Below are positions 10,741-22,082 of a stretch of DNA of 64,000 nt, one piece after another. Positions within the stretch are counted from its first letter, which is position 1. Each line of letters opens with the position of its first letter. The stretch is taken from positions 1 to 64,000 of the forward strand of contig JALQPE010000481.1 in NCBI GenBank assembly GCA_030407315.1, written 5' to 3'. Source of the stretch: Asparagopsis taxiformis (Eukaryota; Rhodophyta; Florideophyceae; Bonnemaisoniales; Bonnemaisoniaceae). Under the pieces are notes generated by a model. That model saw nothing but the letters and a program-made list of their open reading frames with translations. It did not search any database and had not been told where the DNA came from. Both the position numbers and the translations under genes were made by a program.

Positions 10741-10871
10741 GACGTCCGCATCCAAAAAATTTTTATTTTTTTTTGGACGCGGACGTTCATTTGTTCTAGT
10801 AAATCTCGGGGCCGACTAGGACCCGTACTAGAGAGACTGGACGTCCGCCTCCACTTCCGAAAACACAGACG
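10741..10871. repeat. Terminal sequence of the left Plavaka-like element
   Basis: GGACGTCCGC, an A/T run, GGACGCGGACGTTC, then the extreme end CCGAAAACACAGACG. The same end appears at 55917 (inverted) and, diverged, at 20540-20554. Immediately outside lies TATACAACATC, which belongs to an older relative. Confidence 0.8.
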
Positions 10872-11650
10872 TATACAACATCAAAATGAACCAGAACAGT
10901 CAGACTAAAAACCCATGCATCCCTTATTGCACACCCGCGAGACTCACTTACTTACCTGCCTCCCATGGTTCACAACATGCAAACCATGACTCACGAAGCT
11001 TCTAATGAACCAATATCGCATCAACGACAACAGTACGACTCAAAACACACGCTTCCCTCGCTGCATACTCTCCAAACTGGCATACTCACCGTCGTTCTAT
11101 CCTCTACACCAAACAAAGGAAACACGACCAAAGAACCTCAGCCAGTGACGGCGGAGAAGTGGAATTCCACAGGTTAACCTGCGGCGTCGACTGGACAGCT
11201 TTCAACGTCAGCTTAAGTCCTGCTGTGCATACTCCATATCATCGCCGGTATTGAGATTAATAATGGCCCAAGCCATGGTCTCTGAACTCCCGAATGATGA
11301 GATCCGGATCGAGAACATCGGAATGGTATAATCATATATATCACAATCCATTTGCTTCCCTTAAATGATCCCTGTAATATCCACTGTAAAGCACAAACTT
11401 ATTCCATGAAGTTCGCAATTAATATAATTTTATTATTTCAAATGAATTAATTGAAAATCCATCTCCCACGGCGGTCATTCGTCCTTCCAAGCGCACGTTG
11501 CCAGCAAAATGTGTGACCTAGCGGTGATGATTGATCGCTCAGGCACATTCCACCATTGGGCTGCCAGAAGTGAGCACAAAACTGATACCCACAAAACCAC
11601 GAGAACATTACAAACGAGGTCTCGAACGCACATTTGGAATACAATATAAA
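10872..11650 (+). mobile_element. Remnant of an older related transposon
   Basis: Diverged copy of the non-coding half of the Plavaka-like element in the same orientation as the right copy. It includes the CACAACAGTCAGACTC-type block, the stretch matching 58300-58610, and the FG-S-ETMAWAI-like peptide (minus strand, about 11195-11330). It is cut on the left by the end of the left transposon and on the right by the foldback element. It carries no transposase sequence. Confidence 0.65.
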
Positions 11651-11651
11651 T

Positions 11652-14335
11652 ACTATACAACAAACTCTACTCGCTATCTCAGACGACGCGGCTCACAAGT
11701 GGCGTAGTCCCAATTTTCCGTAACGCCTTTCCTGATGCTTAAAAGTAAAAAACACGTCAAAACGTATATCAGAAATGAGTGCGAGAGTTTTCTGCACAGG
11801 AGATGCTGAGCTACCAAATTGATTTTTCGGAAATTTTAGAATTTCTGAGCTGGCCAGCAATGCAATCGAGCTGGACATCCACCGGACGTCCATTTCAGGT
11901 TGATCGTGAGAGAGTAGGGCGGGACCATGATGAAACAAGGACCAAGACCTGTCCCTGACGTGTTGAGCCTGGGATCGATCCTTCGTGAGATGTGGCTTTG
12001 CTTACAGTTGGTGCTTACAGAAGCCAGCGATGGCCCCGCTCGGGGCGTCGGATGGCTTCTTCTGGGGCCGTTGTGGCCAGATTAGACACCTTGATTTGAA
12101 TTGAATTTTGAGCCATTCTCAAAAACATGCACATGTGAACATGTTTTTGAGATGGGGGTGTGCCGTACGGCACTTTCGACCCGCCCAAATCGATGATTTT
12201 TCACAATTTTTTTCTGCCCGAAATTTTAGAATTTCTGGGCTGGCCAGCAGTGCAATTGAGCCGGACATCCACCAGACGTCCATTCTGGGTTGTTCGTATG
12301 CTGCTCACATTTACGCATTACAGCAACTAAGCAGGCGGGCTCACTACTCATACAAAGTGCACGGAATATGAGTAACGTGATGTGTGAGTGTTGTTTGTCG
12401 TGAGAAAGTGGGGTGGGAGCATGTCGAAACAAGGACCAAAACTTCGCCCTGGCGTATTGAGCCTGAGCCTGGAATCGATCCTTCGTGAGATGTGGCTTTG
12501 CTTACAGTTGGTGCTTACAGAAGCCAGCGATGGCCCCGCTCGGGGCGTCGGATGGCTTCTTCTGGGGCCGTTGTGGCCAGATTAGACACCTTGATTTGAA
12601 TTGAATTTTGAGCCATTCTCAAAAACATGCACATGTGAACATGTTTTTGAGATGGGGGTGTGCCGTACGGCACAATCGACCCGCCCAAATCGATGATTTT
12701 TCACAATTTTTTTCTGCCCGAAATTTTAGAATTTCTGGGCTGGCCAGCAGTGCAATTGAGCCGGACATCCACCAGACGTCCATTCTGGGTTGTTCGTATG
12801 CTGCTCACATTTACGCATTACAGCAACTAAGCAGGCGGGCTCACTACTCATACAAAGTGCACGGAATATGAGTAACGTGATGTGTGAGTGTTGTTTGTCG
12901 TGAGAAAGTGGGGTGGGAGCATGTCGAAACAAGGACCAAAACTTCGCCCTGGCGTATTGAGCCTGAGCCTGGAATCGATCCTTCGTGAGATGTGGCTTTG
13001 CTTACAGTTGGTGCTTACAGAAGCCAGCGATGGCCCCGCTCGGGGCGTCGGATGGCTTCTTCTGGGGCCGTTGTGGCCAGATTAGACACCTTGATTTGAA
13101 TTGAATTTTGAGCCATTCTCAAAAACATGCACATGTGAACATGTTTTTGAGATGGGGGTGTGCCGTACGGCACTTTCGACCGCCCAAATCGATATAATTT
13201 TGCAATTTTTTTCTGACTGAAATTTTAGAATTTCTGGGCTCGCCAGCAATGCAATTGAGCTGGACATTCACCGGACGTCCATTTCAGGTTGGTCGAGTAT
13301 TGCACATGGATACAGTTTTGCAGCTATTTCTCAGCCCAACATTTTAGAATTTCAGGGCTGACCAGCAATGTAACCGAGCCGGACTTCCACTGGACGTCCA
13401 TTTCAAGTTAGGCTAGTGCTGCACATTTGCTCGCATCGCAGCAACTAAGCAAGTGTTGACAGCACCGAGATGCCATGCAGACAAGGGGGAATCGGCTGCA
13501 AACGGCTTCCCTGGTCGGCGGCTGGATGTCTGGATGTGAATGGCTGCAAGCATGGAAATCTTGCTACCGCACAGCGCATACGCACTGCAGCAGCACATCA
13601 CTGACGCATGCGAAAGTTGGGTGCTGCAGTGCGTGGTTGTTTGTGTGTTTGTGTCTTTGTGTCTTTGTGTGTGTATGACGAACCTTGTGGTATCCCTAGG
13701 CGTGCACTGGTACAAAAAGTTTGGACTGCCCCATCGGTCGTACTTTGGCGCATTTACATGCATCGGAGAACGACCAAGGAGGTAGAACAGCAATCGCTGT
13801 TGGCTGAGCGTCCAAACTGGAGGGCTTGGGGCAATGGTTCTATAGCAGTCATTTATAGGACGCCCACCGTTGATGACTGAGATCCACGGTGGGTTTAGTA
13901 TTCATGGTGTTGTCCTGCATTGGCGGATGTCGAAGACGAGTACTTCCAGTGAGCGTCCAAGGTGAACAGCTCAGCAGAGGATTATGATGTGGATGTGAAG
14001 GCATGGATGAGGCCAGCAGGAACGTTTCTGCAAGATGGGCGTGAGTGGGTAAGTGAGCGGGGAGGGGCCGCTCGGGGCGCTTGGTAGCTCTGGGGCCGTT
14101 GTGGCCAAATTAGAATCAAGCCTATGTCCGGCGGACGTCCTGAATTGCTTTATTTTTTGGGCTATTCTCAAAAACATGCACATGTGAACATGTTTTTGAG
14201 ATGGGGGTGTGCCGTACGGCACTTTCGACCGCCCAAATCGATGTATTTTTGCATTTTTTTCCTGACTGAAATTTTAGAATTTCTGGGCTCGCCAGCAATG
14301 CAATTGCGCTGGTCATTCACCGGACGTCTATATGC
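11652..14335 (-). repeat. Left arm of the foldback, with nested B repeats
   Basis: Contains inverted B repeats: a partial copy near 11830-11900, and fuller ones with palindrome GTGCCGTACGGCAC at 12160-12173, 12660-12673, 13160-13173 and 14209-14222, each preceded by the 34-bp hairpin (for example 14167-14200). A short degenerate piece lies near 13330-13400. A TGTGT/TCTTTGTGTG-rich stretch lies at 13628-13678. The open frames along it are mirrored exactly in the right arm and are repeat shadows. Confidence 0.8.
11970..13110. repeat. 500-bp direct tandem duplication in the left arm
   Basis: The segment from GGATCGATCCTTCGTGAGATG through one B repeat is repeated with an exact 500-bp offset (12108 vs 12608, 12226 vs 12726, 12388 vs 12888), followed by a partial third copy. 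The only change noticed is CACTTTCGAC versus CACAATCGAC just after the palindrome. The right arm has a single equivalent, so the duplication followed arm formation or was lost on one side. Confidence 0.85.
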
Positions 14336-16937
14336 GCTCAAGCGATTGCTGTCTGCTTCAAATACCTGAGACATTATTGCCCCACACGACATAAAGTCCC
14401 CCAACATGCGACGCCCATCAAACATAAACATTTTCATGCTCTTACTACATTCTAGTCGCACACATACATCCATCTTCAAACAAAAAATGTCATTTAAACA
14501 CCACCAGTCCCGCTTCATCGTACGCCAATACCGCCCAGTCGCCCAGCAGACAAGCTAGCCGTGCAGAAAATAAGCACTGCCATCTACGACGGAAACGACT
14601 GGATCTCATCATCGCTCTCAGCATTTCCAACAAGCCCAACATGTTTCCCCTACGTCACCCTGCAAAACGATACCATTGTATACTTCTGCATTCTCCGTCA
14701 ATTGCATTCATTCAATCTGCGCAATGAATTCTTCAATCTCGAAGCCGGCTGGGTTTTCTGCCCATCCTGCAATAAGGGCATTGGAGAAAGTTCTCTAGCA
14801 ATGGCCACTAAAGCCTTGATGCAACTACACGGTGCTGATTGCTTCTATCGCTTCCTCAAATTTGTCGACATTTACAACATACCATCCATCCGACACATTT
14901 CCAAACTAAACTAGACTGTTCATTGACAAACTCGTGTGTAGCCCCATTTAGACCACTCACCACTGGTATCTGCTGAGTCACCGCGCACTGCCCTGGTGCT
15001 CCCTCCTGAGTTCGCTTGGGCTGTCTCAATACATTCCGTACTATGCCTATGAAGCAGTCCCGTTATGGATCAGCGTTCTGCGTGTTCAGCACATCATCCC
15101 CACGTTACCAGAGCTGCAATTTCTCAGCGGTACGGGTATCATCAATCCTTAGCACAGATGTGATACAGCAGCCGATGCAGGTCAATTTCTAGACTCGTAA
15201 TTTTGCACTCAAGAAGGGAGATCGGTATGGAAATTGTCCAGGCATAACAAACCGCCTGTCCTGCTCTCCTGCAGAGCAAGCTCCATCGATCCAGTCGATC
15301 AGGAACCTGACGACATGTAGTCGGCGTTCGTTCCGGACGCGGAAAGGGCAAATTCTTGTGTGACGTTTGCAGATTCATTCGCAACGGGAAGCGATGAAAC
15401 TTTCCGCATGGCGTTTGACTGCGGTTTATCTGAGACAGACATCGAGCGATCGGTGTTTCTGTCCAGATGAAGCTGGAGATCAATGCCGTATTTGAGCTGA
15501 TAATTGGAGCAAAGATTTGAAACAAATTTTCTGTGCAAATTTACGACGCGACACGGCGGAGGGTGGATAACTCAACGTTAGATATTATTGGTTGAGCCAA
15601 CATTACAAGACCGTACCGAGGACACGCGCAATCATTGATTTTTCGCTCATTGCTTAGAGAGCAAAACTGTCCAATGGTCGTATCAAGTTAGACCAGCACA
15701 TATTTCCGCAACATCTTGGTGGAACGAAGTCGGTGCTCACGAAAGCCTGAGAGCTGCCTTGAGTCGAGGATTTTGTACACCGCCTTATCTGTGGTAGTTT
15801 CATACTGCGTTGTTTCACCGTTGGACTTGTGCCACGCACACTTGGATCTCTCTCTATACGTACGTGTAGATAAGATGTGAATTGAGCTACAATAGCATAC
15901 CAAACTGGAAACCAGTATCTACATGCTTTGTGAGAATATAATGCCTCTTTCTCGAGAAAAGGCCTCCTTCGGAATACTAGATTTCATTCAACCATATCCA
16001 TCCATCTCCCATCGCTTCAGCATGAAATCATCACCTTCCATCCATCGCAACGTGCGTCTCTATCCAAACACTACTCTCCACACATCTCCCCGATCTTTCA
16101 GTCCGACCGTACCCGGCGGCGGCCGAGAGAAACGTACTGGCCATTGTTAAAAGTATCTACGACGGCAATGAGCGCATATATTAAATCCTTCTCTATGTGA
16201 ACAGAGACCCTGATTGCCTCTCGTTTGTGGCAGAAATCAAACAAACACAAAGACTGCAACTCGTCCATGCGAGAAGCAAAAGCTACAGATTTTTAGCAAG
16301 TATCGATAGCTACAAAGAACCACTGCAACGTTTATTCTAGACTTGTATACATTTTCATTAGCACTTACATTACCATACACGAATAGTATTGCATTAAAGA
16401 TTTTTATGAGAATGACAGGGGTCAGCGGCCGGGTTCCCTCCAGCTCAGCTTGGCTCAGCTCCGGATGCAGATGTGGTGAAGGGAAGAAAGAAAAGTCAGA
16501 TATTCTACCATGATCTGATTTGATTTGCAATCCGAGAACTTCTTGACTCCCAAAAGGTGTAAACAGTATCCCTGCATATTGGCATCGACCAAAAGAACTG
16601 CAGCACTAACTCAATTTCATTGCAGAGATCAGCACAACGTATTCGTCTTGAGTGTCACAAGTTGCAATTAGATGGCGCTGACTCGAAGCTAGGAGAGTTG
16701 GTAGTTGTGCCGAGTCGGCGTCTTCGGTTTGATCGCTCGTGTAAATATCCAAGCAAAATGGCAGGCAAGGAGATACAAAGCCACGCAACAATCAAGCTTA
16801 CCACATTCCCCAGCCAGAATCACCATAGAAATCCTTGCAGTCTGCATCACACAGATCATCTTACGCAGTGCGTGCTGCCCAGGTCGTTATTCGGCCCTAT
16901 CCAGAAACACTTTCAGGCCTAGTGCAACCAGTAGATC
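14336..16937. other. Centre of the foldback; no clear gene
   Basis: A 117-codon plus-strand frame at 14561-14914 contains CPSC and a motif IYDGN. A second short segment near 16150 also encodes IYDGNE after a related-looking stretch, which suggests two decayed paralogous fragments. Further frames at 15142-15525 (minus) and 15923-16150 (plus) have no recognisable features. I cannot assign a function to any of them. Confidence 0.35.
14561..14914 (+). CDS. Hypothetical 117-residue frame
   Basis: The frame begins MQKISTAIYDGNDW and includes VFCPSCNKGIGESS, a possible half zinc site. There is no signal peptide or membrane segment and no relative that I recognise. An upstream stop separates it from another short open stretch, so it may be a gene fragment. 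Confidence 0.25.
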   Translation: MQKISTAIYDGNDWISSSLSAFPTSPTCFPYVTLQNDTIVYFCILRQLHSFNLRNEFFNLEAGWVFCPSCNKGIGESSLAMATKALMQLHGADCFYRFLKFVDIYNIPSIRHISKLN

Positions 16938-19125
16938 TGAAATGGAAATGGACGTCCGGTGAATGACCAGCGCAATTGCATTGCTGGCGAGCCCAGAAAT
17001 TCTAAAATTTCAGTCAGGAAAAAAATGCAAAAATACATCGATTTGGGCGGTCGAAAGTGCCGTACGGCACACCCCCATCTCAAAAACATGTTCACATGTG
17101 CATGTTTTTGAGAATAGCCCAAAAAATAAAGCAATTCAGGACGTCCGCCGGACATAGGCTTGATTCTAATTTGGCCACAACGGCCCCAGAGCTACCAAGC
17201 GCCCCGAGCGGCCCCTCCCCGCTCACTTACCCACTCACGCCCATCTTGCAGAAACGTTCCTGCTGGCCTCATCCATGCCTTCACATCCACATCATAATCC
17301 TCTGCTGAGCTGTTCACCTTGGACGCTCACTGGAAGTACTCGTCTTCGACATCCGCCAATGCAGGACAACACCATGAATACTAAACCCACCGTGGATCTC
17401 AGTCATCAACGGTGGGCGTCCTATAAATGACTGCTATAGAACCATTGCCCCAAGCCCTCCAGTTTGGACGCTCAGCCAACAGCGATTGCTGTTCTACCTC
17501 CTTGGTCGTTCTCCGATGCATGTAAATGCGCCAAAGTACGACCGATGGGGCAGTCCAAACTTTTTGTACCAGTGCACGCCTAGGGATACCACAAGGTTCG
17601 TCATACACACACAAAGACACAAAGACACAAACACACAAACAACCACGCACTGCAGCACCCAACTTTCGCATGCGTCAGTGATGTGCTGCTGCAGTGCGTA
17701 TGCGCTGTGCGGTAGCAAGATTTCCATGCTTGCAGCCATTCACATCCAGACATCCAGCCGCCGACCAGGGAAGCCGTTTGCAGCCGATTCCCCCTTGTCT
17801 GCATGGCATCTCGGTGCTGTCAACACTTGCTTAGTTGCTGCGATGCGAGCAAATGTGCAGCACTAGCCTAACTTGAAATGGACGTCCAGTGGAAGTCCGG
17901 CTCGGTTACATTGCTGGTCAGCCCTGAAATTCTAAAATGTTGGGCTGAGAAATAGCTGCAAAACTGTATCCATGTGCAATACTCGACCAACCTGAAATGG
18001 ACGTCCGGTGAATGTCCAGCTCAATTGCATTGCTGGCGAGCCCAGAAATTCTAAAATTTCAGTCAGAAAAAAATTGCAAAATTATATCGATTTGGGCGGT
18101 CGAAAGTGCCGTACGGCACACCCCCATCTCAAAAACATGTTCACATGTGCATGTTTTTGAGAATAGCCCAAATTTCAATTCAAATCAAGGTGTCTAATTT
18201 GGCCACAACGGCCCCAGGAACCGGCTGCTGCCCCGGCCGGGGCCGTCACTGGCTTCTGTAAGCACCAACTGTAAGCAAAGCCACATCTCACGAAGGATCG
18301 ATTCCAGGCTCAGGCTCAATACGCCAGGGCGAAGTTTTGGTCCTTGTTTCGACATGCTCCCACCCCACTTTCTCACGACAAACAACACTCACACATCACG
18401 TTACTCATATTCCGTGCACTTTGTATGAGTAGTGAGCCCGCCTGCTTAGTTGCTGTAATGCGTAAATGTGAGCAGCATACGAACAACCCAGAATGGACGT
18501 CTGGTGGATGTCCGGCTCAATTGCACTGCTGGCCAGCCCAGAAATTCTAAAATTTCGGGCAGAAAAAAATTGTGAAAAATCATCGATTTGGGCGGGTCGA
18601 TTGTGCCGTACGGCAGACCCCCATCTCAAAAACATGTTCACATGTGCATGTTTTTGAGAATAGCCCAAATTTCAATTCAAATCAAGGTGTCTAATTTGGC
18701 CACAACGGCCCCAGGAACCGGCTGCCGCCCCGACCGGGGTCATCACTGGCTTCTGTAAGCACCAACTGTAAGCCAAAATCGCGTCTTACGAAGGGTCGAT
18801 TTCCGGCTCAACACGTCAGGGACAGGTCTTGGTCCTTGTTTCATCATGGTCCCGCCCTACTCTCTCACGATCAACCTGAAATGGACGTCCGGTGGATGTC
18901 CAGCTCGATTGCATTGCTGGCCAGCTCAGAAATTCTAAAATTTCCGAAAAATCAATTTGGTAGCTCAGCATCTCCTGTGCAGAAAACTCTCGCACTCATT
19001 TCTGATATACGTTTTGACGTGTTTTTTACTTTTAAGCATCAGGAAAGGCGTTACGGAAAATTGGGACTACGCCACTTGTGAGCCGCGTCGTCTGAAACAG
19101 CGAGTAGTGTTTGTTGTATAGTTGT
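16938..19125 (+). repeat. Right arm of the foldback
   Basis: Mirror of the left arm. B palindromes lie at 17057-17070 and 18106-18119, and a mutated one (last base C to G) at 18603-18616. Partial B pieces lie near 17870-17970 and 18880-18960. It lacks the second 500-bp unit. Confidence 0.8.
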
Positions 19126-20554
19126 GGAGTATGCGTCTGGTGGTTTGTAAAGCTTGCAGAACGGGATAGGGATGTGGGTGGCTCCATTTTATGAATACAT
19201 GAATACAAATATTCAGGGTTGACGAAGCGGAAAGGCATACGCTCATACATGTATGAGTTTGCATAGTGAAGAAAATATTTACATCGAAATTTACATGGAA
19301 GAGATGGAGGTTTTAAGGATGAGGTATGAGAGGAAGAAAATTCTTCTGTGGTATGAGGATGTGTTCTGTGGGGGGTGGATGGAATCTTGGGATGGGATGG
19401 TACAGGGGGAAGTGGAAATGTACGGAGTGCGGGTTTAGATTGGAGTGTGATTCGGAGAGGAGTGCCGACAAGCATATTATGGGGATTGGGGATACGCTGC
19501 GGGGTGTTGGGGTAGTGAGGGCGGAGGAGGTGTTTAGGTGGGACCGTAGGAGGGTGCGGTTGAAGGCCCCGAGAGGAGGGGTTTTAGGAAAGTGAGGAGA
19601 AAGAGGTGGGAAGGGGGGTGGCGTCTGTTCTGGCTGTGGTGAGTGGGGATGTGATGGGGAAGAGGAGGGTTATTGTATTTGGGGAGGGAGGGGAGTGGGA
19701 GGATGGGTGCGAAGTGGGGGGTTGATATGTGGTTCAGAGCGGGGAGGTTTCTGGGGAGACGGCGGGGGAGCGGGAGCGTGGGCCGGTGGTGGTGTATACG
19801 GTACCGAAGATGCGGATGGCGTGGGGGCATGTAGCAGGTGAGGGAGGGAGGGGTGGAGCAGGTCGAAGAGTAAGCTGCAGGGGAAGTTTGTGTAGAGGGC
19901 GAAGGAGAGGGGTTGAAGGTAGAGGAGAGAGGGTATTGAAGAACAATACGTTGCAAAGGTGATGGGGGAGAGCATGGTCGAGGGATAGGGGATGTTTTGC
20001 CCTATTCTGAGGTAGTATGAGGACTGGTTATACGAAATCTGTACGGTAGAGCAGAAAAGTAGGTATGGAATGGAGGTGTGCACCGTGGAAGCGGGGATAG
20101 GTAGCTGAAAATGCGTTCTAGAGTGGTATTGGGGGTGTTTGAGGTACAGTACGGGGAGGTGAGCACCAAATGGAAGGGGGTGTGAGCGAGAGGATGAAAA
20201 AATTAAAGACAAAATTGGAGTCGACCGACAAGGAAAAATAGAGTGGTCGCCGTGATGGATGCGGACATCCATGTCGAGCAAGGCGGCAGAAATTTCTGGG
20301 GTCGAAATTTTTGAATTTCTGAACCGGCGCCCGTCCTAGGTTGACATAGACATGGCGGAAGTCCATCCCGAGGGGGACATCCGTGGTACTAGAAACAATG
20401 AATGTCGTCCTAGTAATACTAGACGTACTAGACCGCATGGACGTCCGGTTCTAGGCGGACATCCAAAAATACTGGAGAACATGGACGTCCGCCTAGTAAT
20501 ACTAGGTGTACTAGAGGTTGTGGACGTCCGCGTCCATTTCCGAGAACACAGACG
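19126..20554 (+). mobile_element. Terminal fragment of another Plavaka-like element
   Basis: The last ~300 bp carry ACTAG...GTACTAGA and GGACGTCCGC blocks resembling the 43-bp repeats and end CCGAGAACACAGACG at 20554, almost the terminus seen at 10871 and 55917. The left part (about 19320-19960) is strongly purine-rich on the plus strand. The proline/serine-rich minus-strand frames there (19534-19956, 19670-20281) follow from that composition. No transposase sequence remains. Confidence 0.6.
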
Positions 20555-21020
20555 CTGGTAGGCCTAATTCCGTGAGAAAACTTTGACCCTCGATTTCTCT
20601 ATGAAGGAGTGGTCTGAGCGCTCTGAAACCTATCTCATCGTATTCAGCGTGCCCGACTTAGTCGGGTAGCAACTTCTCCGGGGCTCCTACAACACTCCAT
20701 TACGGAGTAACTGGCCTCTGAAGTTTCAATTTGTTTGTCATAATTCAAATTAGTAATTAGAAATGCTAGGACGAGTTGAGGTCCTGGCACTGGGGAAAAT
20801 GATATGATAGATGTACACGTGGCGATGGCATGATAGGAATCACACGTGTACCAGATTGGCAGCGGGTGCTGGCTAGGACAGACTGTCAGTGACAGTCTGT
20901 CTGGAGCAGTCTTGAACAGGCTGTCCTTAGCACCGCCGGCGCACCTCGGCGAGAATACAAATAATGTAATGAGCTCGCAGATTCAATAAATGCTCGGTAA
21001 GCGACCAAACTTTATCAACA
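20555..21020 (+). repeat. Truncated 5' LTR
   Basis: Begins at CTGGTAGGCC, about 23 bp into the LTR as defined by the 3' copy, directly against the transposon terminus ending at 20554. It contains the GACAGACTGTCA inverted repeat and AATAAA, and ends TATCAACA. The missing start suggests that the neighbouring DNA transposon inserted into or deleted the LTR edge. Confidence 0.85.
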
Positions 21021-21036
21021 GGTTATGGGCCCAGTG
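21021..21036 (+). promoter_or_regulatory. Primer-binding site, initiator tRNA-Met fragment
   Basis: GGTTATGGGCCCAGTG follows the LTR directly. Its complement contains CTGGGCCCATAACC, the anticodon-arm sequence of many eukaryotic initiator tRNA-Met genes. Priming by an internal tRNA fragment rather than the 3' CCA end is the known Drosophila copia mode; the assignment here is by matching that sequence. Confidence 0.8.
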
Positions 21037-21389
21037 CGCTTTCTCGGGTCGTTTCTTATTCTCTAGCGCTGCGGTGAGTGTCCCTTTCGCGTCGGCGTGT
21101 GTCTTACCGTTCTCGTCTTGTTTCTTCTCGTGTTGTCTTCTTTCCTGCGCGTTCTCTTGCTCCCGTTCTGCGCCTCCGTGCGCTTTCGCTCGCCTGCGCG
21201 TCGCGTTCGTCGCGCTCCCTCCTGCGGCGCCGCGGTCTTCCCCGGCGTCCGTCTCGCCTCCCCTCGGCTACGCCTCGCTGACGCTCGGCGTACCATCGTG
21301 TCATCTGACTGTCACAGTGACAACATCTACTTAATAAGTCACACAACAATAAACTTATGCATTGGTTAACTTGCTCATTCATCTTCAAA

Positions 21390-21897
21390 AGTAAGTTATA
21401 CCTTTCATCTTTCGGTCAATTTCAAGGTTTAGACCTTAGTACTGATCGGTATAACTGCTAACCTCTTCTCTCTCTCTATCTCCATAGTGTCTAGTAGTGA
21501 CGAGGATCGCATCGAGCCGAATAACGAGCAGCCAGCTCCGAGGCTTCGACGCGACGGTGAGTCTCTTCGCGACCGTGTTTTCCGAAAGGCGTATAGCATC
21601 GCCGAGAGAAGGGACAATAAGAAGAAATACGCCGTTCACAAGGCTGCCAACCGTTCCAGGTGCACGCACTGCAACGTATATCTCAACTCCGCCGAGTCCA
21701 GAGCTGCTCATTTCAACGGATCCAGACACAAGAAAACCATCGAGCGCCTCAAGGAGGGTCCTCTGAAAGTTTGCAGGCCCTGTGGCGTCATCGTCCGGAC
21801 TCAGAGTGAGTTCGACAACCATCTTCGCGGCAACCGCCATCGCAGTATTGCGAAGGCCCTGGAAATCACCAAAGCTTCTTCTTCCTCCGATAAGTAG
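21390..21897 (+). CDS. Copia accessory U1-type zinc-finger protein; ATG made by splicing
   Basis: The open frame starts at TCTAGTAGTGACGAG with no upstream in-frame ATG. A 97-bp intron (21391-21487: donor GTAAGTT, branch-like GCTAAC, pyrimidine tract, CCATAG) lies between A21390 and TG at 21488-21489, so splicing creates the ATG. The product is about 136 residues with a charged N-terminus, then two fingers with CX2CX12HX5H spacing: one starting CTHCNVYLNS and one starting CRPCGVIVRT. This is the U1/matrin type that usually binds RNA. It ends in a lysine/serine tail. It lies 186 bp upstream of gag-pol. The intact relative is at 50301-50719. Frame and fingers are intact even though the neighbouring gag-pol is broken. 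Confidence 0.75.
21391..21487 (+). other. Leader intron of the copia element
   Basis: GTAAGT at the 5' end, CTAAC about 30 bp before the 3' AG, and a CT-rich tract. Length 97 bp, the same as in the diverged minus-strand copy. A further donor-like site (GTGAGT, 21074) and an acceptor-like CTTACTGCAG (just before the gag-pol ATG at 22083) suggest alternative messages. Confidence 0.7.
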
Positions 21898-22082
21898 TTT
21901 CTCTCTCTCCTCTAGACACTAGAAATCTAGCTGATTTCGTATCGTTAAACCTTGCTTTCTTGTTCTCCATCCACTTCGCTCTTAGCTAGACAGTCTCTAT
22001 CCTATAGATCCCAGCTTGGTCCTCGACGACTATCAGTTGTCCACTTGGGAAGGGTCGAACAGATAAGACTTACTGCAGAGCC

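Larger units (their letters stand above)
2440..10871 (-). mobile_element. Decayed Plavaka-like DNA transposon (left copy)
   Basis: The stretch from about 2890 to 10871 is an inverted copy of 55917-64000: partner gene, transposase gene, 38-bp palindrome, splice-like cassettes, 24-bp repeats, 43-bp repeats and terminus, in that order. Both genes carry frameshifts. The right boundary is sharp (terminal CCGAAAACACAGACG at 10857-10871). The left boundary lies somewhere between 2440 and 2640 and cannot be fixed because the matching end of the other copy is outside the window. Strand is given as that of the transposase gene. Confidence 0.8.
11652..19125. mobile_element. Foldback structure with long inverted arms
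   Basis: The arms are 11652-14335 and 16938-19125 in inverted orientation, nearly identical, around a 2.6-kb centre. The outermost bases pair as TATACAACAAAC-CTACTCGCT on the left against its complement near 19100-19120. The left arm is about 500 bp longer because of a tandem duplication. No transposase is visible inside, so it is either a non-autonomous foldback element or an inverted duplication of a block of B repeats. A target-site duplication was not recognised. Confidence 0.6.

Noticed and set aside
19534..20281. Proline/serine-rich minus-strand frames of 140 and 203 codons
   Set aside because: They follow from the purine-rich plus strand; they overlap in different frames and have no domain.
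21063..21388. Overlapping 67-114-codon frames in the GC-rich copia leader
   Set aside because: Arginine/serine-rich by base composition, on both strands, and not kept in the minus-strand copy.
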